Below are positions 15,696 to 23,183 of a DNA stretch of 64,000 nucleotides, piece by piece. The position numbers and the translations under genes were made by a program. Numbering within the stretch: position 1 is the first letter of the stretch; each line of letters begins with the position of its first letter. A model generated the notes under the pieces. That model was given only the letters and a program-made list of their open reading frames with translations, made no database searches and was not told where the DNA came from. Source of the DNA: CAZSBB01 sp964605235 (lineage in GTDB: Bacteria; Planctomycetota; Phycisphaerae; Phycisphaerales; Phycisphaeraceae); assembly GCA_964605235.1 (NCBI GenBank), contig CAZSBB010000016.1, positions 1-64,000 of the forward strand, in the 5' to 3' direction.

Positions 15696-17300
15696 ATGTC
15701 GCGTGGGATGAAACGGCTGTCGCAGAGCGTGCTGGCGGCGTTGGTGCTGCTGGCGGCGGGTTTGAGTTTGACCGGGTGTAGTCCCAGCAACGGGCTGACC
15801 TGGGCGACGCCGTGCCCCGGCTGCTCGCCGTGCGGTCCAGGGGTGGATTGCCAACCGCAAGCGCCCGCCCCGGCGCCGGCTCCGATGGTCGCCCCCGCCC
15901 CGCCCCCGCCCACCCCGGGCGTCATCTGCGGCACCCTCGCCTGGCCCACCGGCGATCCGCGCACCAGCAGCATCCTGCTGGAGAAGTGCGCCCCGTCGAT
16001 GGTGCAGGTCGGCCGGCCGTTTGATTTCGTCATCAAGGTCCACAACCTCACCAACACCACGCTCAAGAATGTCGTCGTTACCGACGCCATGCCCGCGAGC
16101 TTCCGCGTCAGCAAGATGGAACCCAGCGCCAGCGGCGGGTACGTGTGGAACCTGGGCAACCTCGAACCCCGCGCCGTGCGCACCATCACCGTCAGCGGCA
16201 TGGCGACCGGCCCGGGCAAGCTGCAGAACTGCGTGACCGTCACCCATCAGCTTGACACCTGCCTGGCGATCGATGTGACCGCCCCGCAGCTCACGCTGAC
16301 CAAGACCGCTCCGGCGGCCGTGCTCAAGTGTGATCCCATCGACATCAAGCTCGTCGTCACCAACACCGGCGTCGGCGCGGCCGAGGGCGTCAAGATCGTC
16401 GACACCCTGCCCAGCGGCATGACCACCCTCGACGGCAAGAGCAGCGTCGAAATTCCCGTCGGCACTCTGCCGGCGGGCAAGAGCATGGAATACACCATCG
16501 CCGCCAAGGTGCAGCGCTCCGGCAGCTACACCAATCAAGCCGTCGCCACCGCGCTCGGTGACATCTCCGCTCGCGCCAGCAGCACCACCGCCGTGATGGA
16601 ACCGGCGCTCAAGGTCACCAAGACCGGCCCGGCGCTGCGCTACGTCGGTCGCCCGATCGACTACACCATCTCCGTCACCAACACCGGCAACGGCGAAGCC
16701 CGCAATGTCATGCTCGAAGACGCCATTCCCGCCGGCACCACGCATCTGGCGGCGAGCGATGACGGCAAGGTCGCCGGCGCGTCCGTCGTCTGGAACCTGG
16801 GCAACCTCGCCCCCGGCGCCAGCAAACGCGTGACCGTGCAGGTGCGCGGCAATCAGATCGGCACCGTCACCAACACCGCCGTCGCCCGCGCCTACTGTGC
16901 GGCAGATGCCGCTGGCAGCGCCACCACGGAAATCAAGGGCATTCCCGCCATCCTGCTCGAATGCATCGACGTGGAAGACCCCATCGAAGTCGGCGGCGTG
17001 TGCACCTATGTCATCACCGTCACCAACCAGGGCTCGAGCGTCGGCACCAACATCCGCATCGACACCACGCTGGAAGACAGCATGCAATACGTCAGTGCCG
17101 ATGGCCCGACCCAGGGCACGGTCAACGGCCGCACCATCACCTTCGCCCCGCTGCCCAGCCTCGCCCCGCAGGCCCGGCAGAGCTGGACCGTCAAGGTCAA
17201 GGCCTTGCGCCCCGGCGACGTGCGCTTCCACATCACCATGAACTCCGACCAGATTCAGCGGCCGGTGCAGGAAACCGAAAGCACCAACTTCTACCAGTAA
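15696..17300 (+). CDS. Cysteine-rich DUF11-repeat lipoprotein, OmcB-like
   Basis: The 534-residue protein has a lipoprotein signal with lipobox LSLTGC (Cys28), a short cysteine-rich stretch (CPGCSPCG...C), a Pro/Ala linker, then four DUF11-type beta-sandwich repeats, recognisable by DFVIKVHNLTNTTLKNVVV, LVVTNTGVGAAEGVKIV, YTISVTNTGNGEARNVML and YVITVTNQGSSVGTNIRI. A cysteine stands near each repeat, 13 in total. The last repeat and tail (GPTQGTVNGRTITFAPLPSL, then SDQIQRPVQETESTNFY) resemble the end of chlamydial OmcB as I remember it. OmcB is a disulfide-crosslinked outer-membrane-complex protein; a similar structural role at the cell surface is likely. AAGGAG lies 7 bases before the ATG at 15696. 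Confidence 0.82.
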   Translation: MSRGMKRLSQSVLAALVLLAAGLSLTGCSPSNGLTWATPCPGCSPCGPGVDCQPQAPAPAPAPMVAPAPPPPTPGVICGTLAWPTGDPRTSSILLEKCAPSMVQVGRPFDFVIKVHNLTNTTLKNVVVTDAMPASFRVSKMEPSASGGYVWNLGNLEPRAVRTITVSGMATGPGKLQNCVTVTHQLDTCLAIDVTAPQLTLTKTAPAAVLKCDPIDIKLVVTNTGVGAAEGVKIVDTLPSGMTTLDGKSSVEIPVGTLPAGKSMEYTIAAKVQRSGSYTNQAVATALGDISARASSTTAVMEPALKVTKTGPALRYVGRPIDYTISVTNTGNGEARNVMLEDAIPAGTTHLAASDDGKVAGASVVWNLGNLAPGASKRVTVQVRGNQIGTVTNTAVARAYCAADAAGSATTEIKGIPAILLECIDVEDPIEVGGVCTYVITVTNQGSSVGTNIRIDTTLEDSMQYVSADGPTQGTVNGRTITFAPLPSLAPQARQSWTVKVKALRPGDVRFHITMNSDQIQRPVQETESTNFYQ

Positions 17301-17330
17301 GCCGCCGGGTCCATCACGACTGCTTCGCAC

Positions 17331-17362
17331 CAACGGCCCGCGTCACCCGACGCGGGCCGTTG
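17331..17362 (+). terminator. Strong hairpin after the OmcB-like gene
   Basis: A perfect 14-bp stem (17331-17344 and 17349-17362) closes a 4-base ACCC loop, 31 bases after the stop codon. Only a weak T-rich tract (TCATTTCA) follows, but position and strength fit a terminator. Confidence 0.75.
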
Positions 17363-17491
17363 TCATTTCATGCCGCGCTGAAAATCACCGCACGTCGCGC
17401 CAGGGATTCGAGAACCGTAGACTATGCGGTACCATTTCGTTGTATGTCTCGGGTTCCCCCCTCTGCCTTCTGTTCGAAAGGTCCTCCGCAT

Positions 17492-20062
17492 ATGGCCGCA
17501 TTCTCACCCTTGACGCTGACCTTCGCCTTGGCCCTGCTGCTGGGCATCGCCGCGCTGACGCAGGCGTTTGACCTGGTGGTGGACGGCCAACCCGCCGCGA
17601 CCATTGTGCTGCCCGCCCAGACCGAGTTCGACACCTACGCCCAGCAGCGTCCCGGCGAACTGGATGCATGGATCGATCAGCACAACGCCGACCTGGACGT
17701 CAAAGAGCGTGACCGCATCAAGCGCCAGACGCAAACGGCGCTGCAGCGCGAGCTGAAGAGCGTGGGCGATGAGGAAGAAAAGGCGCTTGAGGAACTGCAG
17801 ACGCTGGTGGAGAAGATCACCGGCGCCAAGCTGCCTGTGGTGCGCGTGGGCGCAGAGACGCCGATGCCGACCGGGCCCCGCATCCTGCTGGGTGCGGAAC
17901 TGGCGCGCCAGGCGGGCCTGGGCGCGGAGTTGGATCAGCTTCATCGCGATGGACTGCTCTGCCGGGCGACGGGGCAGACGCTGATTCTCACCGGCCGGCG
18001 GGCGCGCGGCACGTTGTACAGCGTGTACACCCTGCTCGAATCCTGCGGCGCCCGCTGGGTGATGCCCGGCCCCTTCGGCGAACTGCTGCCGGACACCAAG
18101 ACCCTGCGCACCGACATCAACCTCACCGAAAACCCGTCGCACGACGAACGCTACTTCTGGTGCACCTACGGCCACACCGCCGACTACCCGCGCTGGACGC
18201 TGTGCAACAAGGGCAATTTCATCCGCGCTTTGGGCGATCCCATGCCGCGCCAGGGACACAACCTGGGCAACCCGCTGTCGTGGGGCGCCAGGCAGCCGGC
18301 GTACCAGGTGCGACAGGTGCGCTCCGTGCGCGAAGTGGTGACCGACGAGAGCGGCAAGAAGGTCGCCAAAATGGTGGAGAAGGAAGTCGACACCCTGCCG
18401 GATGATTACTACGCGCTCGCCAACGGCAAACTGAATTTCCACACGCCCAACTTCGCCAACCCCAAGGCCTGGCAGCTGTATGGCGACTTCTTCACCGATT
18501 ACTTCAACCGCAACCCCCTGGAGCAATACGCTTCGCTCTCGGCGGAGGACGGGCTGGTGCTCGACGAACGCCCCGAAAGCCGGGCGCTGCGCAGCAATGA
18601 TTTCGACTGGGCGATGGGCGCCTTCTCCGCCACCGATCAGCTCTGGTTCTTCCATCGCCAGGTGATCGAGCGCGTGCGGCAGAAGTATCCCGACCGCAAA
18701 TTCGGCGTGCTGGTGTACGCCAACAACCTGACCCCGCCGCGGCTTGAGCAGGTGCATCCCGCCATGTCGCTGGTGTTCGCTCCGCTGGGCGTCAGCCCAC
18801 TGCACCATGTGCGCGATCCCAGGAGCAAAACCATGCGGGCGTGGAAGCAGTGGCTGGAGGATTGGATGGTGCTCGCCAATGCCGCCGGCGCCGAGACGCT
18901 GTTGTACGACTATGAGCCGATGGGCTATTGCTGGAACATGGCGATGATCTGCCCGCGCTGGGCGATCATCGGCAAAAACTATCCGTGGTTCCATGAGCTG
19001 GGACTCGACGGCCACACCACCCAGGGCTACGACGACTGGGGTTCCTGCGGGCTCAACAACTACCTCATGCAGCGGCTGTACTGGAATGTGAAGCAGCCTT
19101 ACCACGACATCATGCGCGACTACGCCCAGGCGCGGTTCGGCGCGGCGGCGGTGGCGATGATGGACTACTACCAGGCGCTGGAAGACCGCATGGCGGAGAT
19201 TCCCGACCTGTACTCCAACGAGGTGTGGGCGAACCACCTGATCCTCACCCCCGCCGTGCGCGCCCGCGCCCGCGAGTTGCTGAGCCGCGCGGTCGCCGCC
19301 GCCGACACCGCCCGCGCCAAAGCGCACATGCAGACCATGGTGGACCTGCAGGCGAGCACCGACGCCGCGTGCGATGCCGAGGAAATCCTGCGGGAAACCG
19401 GGGATTATGGGCAAGCCGTGGCGCGGCTGGCGGACGTGTTTGTCATCCGCGACAAGCTCAACCAGCTTTATCCGAACTACATGCATCCCACCCGCCTGGA
19501 TGACAAAGGCAAAGCCCAGTTCATGACCGGCGGCATTTACAACCAGTACAAGGACCTCGACGCCAAGGTGAAAGCCGCGAAGGTGAGCCTGCGTCTGCCG
19601 CGCATGATGAAGGGTTGCCTGGACACGCGCAATCATGCCGTGGCGCTGGGCTACCACCTGCCAGCGACCTCAGTTGCGCAGCTCGACGATCTGGACACCA
19701 GCGTGTGCCCGGATGTGAAGTACCAGACTCAGCGCGAAGTGGCGGCTTTCTTCTACCGCACCAGCGTCAATGTGCCTGCCGCGTTCGCCCAGTGTGAGCG
19801 GGTGAAGCTGCAATTCGGCAGCGTGATTTTCAAAGCCATGCAGATCTGGATCAACGGCGAGCCGGTGGTCTTCGAGCAGAACGGCTACCAGGACACCATT
19901 TACCGGGGGCCGGATTACTTCTGGTACGACTACGATCACGCCTGGACGACTGATGTGACCAAATACCTCAAGCCGGGGCAGGAGAACGTGATCGCCTTCC
20001 GCGTGTTCAAGAGCTTTGATTTCGCAGGCGTGTATCGGCCGATCCACCTGCTGGGGGAATGA
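17492..20062 (+). CDS. Secreted DUF4838-type glycoside-hydrolase-like protein
   Basis: The 856-residue protein has a signal peptide (ending near LTQAFD). Residues about 70-125 are a charged, probably coiled-coil insert (VKERDRIKRQTQTALQRELK). Next is a hexosaminidase-domain-2-like part with GPRILLGAEL and GTLYSVYTLLESCGARWVMPG, then a DUF4838 barrel core: DERYFWCTYGHTADY, LSAEDGLVLDERPESR, YDYEPMGYCWNM and NEVWANHLILTPAVR. The C-terminal 170 residues are a beta-sandwich with FQSVIFKAMQIWINGEPV-like strands. The family acts on glycans, activity unproven. AAAGG precedes the ATG at 17492; an in-frame ATG lies 48 bases upstream. Confidence 0.78.
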   Translation: MAAFSPLTLTFALALLLGIAALTQAFDLVVDGQPAATIVLPAQTEFDTYAQQRPGELDAWIDQHNADLDVKERDRIKRQTQTALQRELKSVGDEEEKALEELQTLVEKITGAKLPVVRVGAETPMPTGPRILLGAELARQAGLGAELDQLHRDGLLCRATGQTLILTGRRARGTLYSVYTLLESCGARWVMPGPFGELLPDTKTLRTDINLTENPSHDERYFWCTYGHTADYPRWTLCNKGNFIRALGDPMPRQGHNLGNPLSWGARQPAYQVRQVRSVREVVTDESGKKVAKMVEKEVDTLPDDYYALANGKLNFHTPNFANPKAWQLYGDFFTDYFNRNPLEQYASLSAEDGLVLDERPESRALRSNDFDWAMGAFSATDQLWFFHRQVIERVRQKYPDRKFGVLVYANNLTPPRLEQVHPAMSLVFAPLGVSPLHHVRDPRSKTMRAWKQWLEDWMVLANAAGAETLLYDYEPMGYCWNMAMICPRWAIIGKNYPWFHELGLDGHTTQGYDDWGSCGLNNYLMQRLYWNVKQPYHDIMRDYAQARFGAAAVAMMDYYQALEDRMAEIPDLYSNEVWANHLILTPAVRARARELLSRAVAAADTARAKAHMQTMVDLQASTDAACDAEEILRETGDYGQAVARLADVFVIRDKLNQLYPNYMHPTRLDDKGKAQFMTGGIYNQYKDLDAKVKAAKVSLRLPRMMKGCLDTRNHAVALGYHLPATSVAQLDDLDTSVCPDVKYQTQREVAAFFYRTSVNVPAAFAQCERVKLQFGSVIFKAMQIWINGEPVVFEQNGYQDTIYRGPDYFWYDYDHAWTTDVTKYLKPGQENVIAFRVFKSFDFAGVYRPIHLLGE

Positions 20063-20068
20063 CGGGCG

Positions 20069-20141
20069 AGGGGATGAAAAAAGGGGATAAGTACATTTAT
20101 TTTTAAAAAATAAATGTACTTATCCCCTTTTTTCATCCCCT
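20069..20141. repeat. 36-bp inverted repeat, GGGGATAAGTACATT family, copy 2
   Basis: The arms are perfectly complementary over 35-36 bp (20069-20104 and 20106-20141) with a single central base. It shares AAAGGGGATAAGTACATT (20080-20097) with the inverted repeat at 3402-3465. It fills the gap between two convergent genes (stops at 20062 and 20145), so it could also act as a bidirectional terminator. Confidence 0.85.
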
Positions 20142-20144
20142 TGT

Positions 20145-22406
20145 TTAATCCGCAGCGGTGGTGGCGAGCCAGGCGGGTTGGCTGGTGAGCAGCTCCGGCA
20201 CCTGCACGGCTTCGAGCGGGCGGGCAAACAGGTAGCCCTGGCAGTAGTCGCATTCCAGCGCCAGCGCCTGAGCGAGCTGAGCGCGGGTTTCCACGCCCTC
20301 GGCGGTGACCTGCATGCCCAGGTTGTGGGCGAGGATGACGATGGCGTCGACCACGGCGCTGTAGCGCGGATCGTCCGCCATGTTGACCACGAACGCGCGG
20401 TCGATCTTGATCACATCCAGCGGGAAGCGGTGCAGGCAGCTCAGCGAGGAGTAGCCGGTGCCGAAGTCGTCCATGTGCAGGCAGCAGCCCAGTTCGCGCA
20501 GCTCATGCAGGATGGGCGTGAGCTGCTCACTGGCTTCCATGATGACGCTCTCGGTGATTTCCAGCTTGAGCGCCGAGCCGGGCAGTTGTGAATCCGCCAG
20601 CGCGTCGCGCACCACATCCACCAGCCCCGGCTCACTGATTTGCCGTTTGGACAGGTTGACGCTGATGGTCAGGTTGTGGGCGTCCGGCAGATCGCGGCGC
20701 CACTTGGCGAGATCGGCACACGCCTGGCGCAGCACCCACGCGCCGATGGGCACGATGAGTCCGGTTTCCTCCGCCAGGGGAATGAACTCATTGGGACTGA
20801 TGGCGCCATGCTCGGGATGCTGCCAGCGAACAAGGGCTTCAAAGCCGACGACCTGGCCGGCGCTGGTGTTGACGATGGGCTGGTAAATCAGGCGCAACTG
20901 TTTGGCGCCGTGGGCGCGGCGGAGATCGTTTTCCAGGCGCAGCCGGGTGAGCACCTCGGCGTGCATGTCGCGGCTGAAGATTTCAAAGCGATTGCGCCCC
21001 GACGCTTTGGCGCGATACATCGCCATGTCGGCGTCGCGCAGCACGTCGGCGGGCTCTTCGTAGCTGCCGCTGCCCACCACCACGCCGATGCTGCCGGTGA
21101 CGAACAGTTCGTGATCGCCGATCTGGAACGGGCGGTACAGCGAAGCATGCAACCGCTCGGCGATGCGCGGCACGTCGTCGGCTTGGCGCAGGTTGTCCAG
21201 CAGCACGACGAACTCGTCGCCACCGAGCCGGGCGATGGCGCTGTCGCTGCGGCGGGAGACGGTGTCGCCGGCGCGGAGGCTGGTGCGCAGGCGCTGGGCG
21301 AACTGGATCAGCAATTCATCGCCGGCGGCGTGGCCGAGGCTGTCATTGATGAGTTTGAAGCGGTCCAGATCCAGGAAAAAGACGGCAAAGCAGTAATCGT
21401 CCTCGGCGCGGGCGCGTTGCAGGCAGGTGTGCAGCCGCTCGGTGAGCATCGCCCGGTTGGGCAGGCCGGTGAGGGTGTCATGCAGCGCCTGGTGGCGCAG
21501 GGAGTCCTCGGCGTGGCGGCGTCCGGTGACATCGGTCAGCGAGCCGGCAAAGCGGATGGCGTGATGCTCATCGTCGCGCACCGCCAGGCCACGGGCGAGC
21601 ACCCAGCGGTATTCGCCGTCGCGGTGGCGCAACCGGTGTTCGTGTTCGAAATGCTCGGCATCCTGTTCCAGGTGGTCGGCAATGGCGCGGCGCAGTGCGG
21701 GCAGGTCTTCGGGATGGACACGTCCGAACCATTCATCGGGACTGTCGCCCACCAGGTCTTCGGGTTCGCCGAGGATGGCTTTCCAGCGCGCCGAGTAGTA
21801 GACGTGCTGGTGCTTGAGGTCCCAGTCCCACAGGCCGTCGTTGGCGCCGCGCGACGCCAGGGCATAGCGTTCCTCGCTGCAGCGGAGGGCTTCCTCGGAG
21901 CGTTGGCGCTGCTGGGCTTCCTCGAGCAGGCGCACGTTGGTCTGGCGCAGCACCTGGGCGGCTTCCTGGGCGGCGTCGCGGGCCTGGACCAGTTCATTGG
22001 TGCGCGAGTCGACTTCATCCTGCAGCAGGTCGTTGAAGCGGCGCAGCGCCTGATCGCGTTCCTGCACCGCCATGCGCATGCTTTCGAAGGCGCGGAAGAG
22101 GACGCCCATGTCGCCGCAGGTTTCCGGGGGCAGGGCGATGGTGAAATCGCCATGGGTGATGTGATGGGCGGCGCGCAGGAGCAGGCGCAGGCGAGTGTGG
22201 ATGCGTTGGATCAGCAGCAAGCCGGTGGCGGCCGCCATGGCGACGCTCAAGCCGAGCGAACCGGTGATCCACAAGCCGATGTGCCAGACATGCTGGAGCT
22301 GCCGGTACTGCCACAAGCCCACAAAAAACAGGCTGATCGCCACCGCCAGTCCCAGCAGGGCGGCCGTAGCGAGCAGATAGCGCAACCTGGACGTGTTCCT
22401 GATCAC
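20145..22406 (-). CDS. Membrane-bound GGDEF/EAL cyclic-di-GMP protein with PAS sensor
   Basis: The 753-residue protein has two N-terminal transmembrane helices, a HAMP-like linker, a helical coiled segment, a PAS domain (SEERYALASRGANDGLWDWD), then GGDEF and EAL domains. The cyclase signature RLGGDEFVVLL is intact. The phosphodiesterase motifs are also intact: FEALVRW, LEITESV, DDFGTGYSSL, KIDRAFV and AEGVETRAQL. Both activities are therefore possible; the net effect on c-di-GMP is not predictable. I chose the GTG at 22406 because it precedes the first helix; the frame is open upstream and includes an ATG at about 22507, but the added part has no domain. TerB lies divergently upstream. Confidence 0.85.
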   Translation of the reverse strand: MIRNTSRLRYLLATAALLGLAVAISLFFVGLWQYRQLQHVWHIGLWITGSLGLSVAMAAATGLLLIQRIHTRLRLLLRAAHHITHGDFTIALPPETCGDMGVLFRAFESMRMAVQERDQALRRFNDLLQDEVDSRTNELVQARDAAQEAAQVLRQTNVRLLEEAQQRQRSEEALRCSEERYALASRGANDGLWDWDLKHQHVYYSARWKAILGEPEDLVGDSPDEWFGRVHPEDLPALRRAIADHLEQDAEHFEHEHRLRHRDGEYRWVLARGLAVRDDEHHAIRFAGSLTDVTGRRHAEDSLRHQALHDTLTGLPNRAMLTERLHTCLQRARAEDDYCFAVFFLDLDRFKLINDSLGHAAGDELLIQFAQRLRTSLRAGDTVSRRSDSAIARLGGDEFVVLLDNLRQADDVPRIAERLHASLYRPFQIGDHELFVTGSIGVVVGSGSYEEPADVLRDADMAMYRAKASGRNRFEIFSRDMHAEVLTRLRLENDLRRAHGAKQLRLIYQPIVNTSAGQVVGFEALVRWQHPEHGAISPNEFIPLAEETGLIVPIGAWVLRQACADLAKWRRDLPDAHNLTISVNLSKRQISEPGLVDVVRDALADSQLPGSALKLEITESVIMEASEQLTPILHELRELGCCLHMDDFGTGYSSLSCLHRFPLDVIKIDRAFVVNMADDPRYSAVVDAIVILAHNLGMQVTAEGVETRAQLAQALALECDYCQGYLFARPLEAVQVPELLTSQPAWLATTAAD

Positions 22407-22779
22407 TTGACCCCACGACCCTGGGTTTGGCCGGCCCAGGCAGCGGCGACCATGCCCGTCATGGCCGTTCGCGCCGCCGCCGGCAATCCAACTGTCTATC
22501 TGCATCGGGAAGCCGACGGCGCGACTTTGCCCCCGCGGGCAACTCCGGCGTGCGCCGCGCCGGTCATTTCCGATTCTGCCGTCTGTGCCGCTCAGGTCGT
22601 GAATTGCGGGATGCGGGGTCCGAGTTTGGCGCGCCGGTTTTTTCCGTTGCAGCGTCGTTATGGGACCGTTACGCTGGGCGCTGGGGATGCGGAGGCGCAA
22701 GCGTATGCGACGGGGGAAAGCGCGGAAGCGGACGAGAGGTATACGGGTGGTGTGGGAACGGCGCGTGGGAGGGTTGGTC
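22407..22779. other. 373-base divergent intergenic region with a promoter candidate
   Basis: Between the c-di-GMP gene and the TerB-like gene. On the plus strand TTGCAG (22647-22652) and TACGCT (22670-22675) are exactly 17 bases apart, a plausible promoter for the TerB-like gene with a leader of about 98 bases. If the c-di-GMP gene starts further upstream than I chose, part of this region is coding. Nothing else is recognised. Confidence 0.4.
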
Positions 22780-23172
22780 ATGATTCAGAACAAAGTCGAA
22801 GTGCTGCGGGCGGCGTGCTGCATCGCGGGTCTGGACGGACGCATCACCTCGGATGAGCGACGCATGCTCGAACAACTCGCGGAACAGGTGGGCGTGGGCC
22901 AGGTGTCGCTCAACGCCATGATCGAGCGCGCCACCGGCGATCCCCGCTTTTATCAGGAACTGTTCGACGACCTGCGCACCACCGCCGAGAACACCATGCG
23001 GGTGCTGTTCACCGTCGCCTGTGCCGACCGGGAGCTGAGCGATACGGAACTGCAGACGCTCTACCACTTCGCAGCCCTGCTGGGCATGGACGACAAGCGT
23101 TTCAACCAGTACATCGCCGCGGCGCGCAAGAAGGTTGATGGCGGCGCGACGCCCAGCAACCCGAGCGCCTAA
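22780..23172 (+). CDS. TerB-like small protein
   Basis: The 130-residue protein is all-helical and matches the TerB pattern: VLRAACCIAGLDGRITSDERRMLEQLAEQVG, then LFTVACADRELSDTELQTL. Two acidic loops, DGRITSDE and DRELSDTE, are the metal-binding features of the TerB/tellurite-resistance fold. In most genomes such short TerB proteins stand alone and their role is unknown. GGAGGG is 7 bases before the ATG; the frame continues upstream but without similarity. Confidence 0.75.
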   Translation: MIQNKVEVLRAACCIAGLDGRITSDERRMLEQLAEQVGVGQVSLNAMIERATGDPRFYQELFDDLRTTAENTMRVLFTVACADRELSDTELQTLYHFAALLGMDDKRFNQYIAAARKKVDGGATPSNPSA

Positions 23173-23183
23173 CGCCCGCGGCC

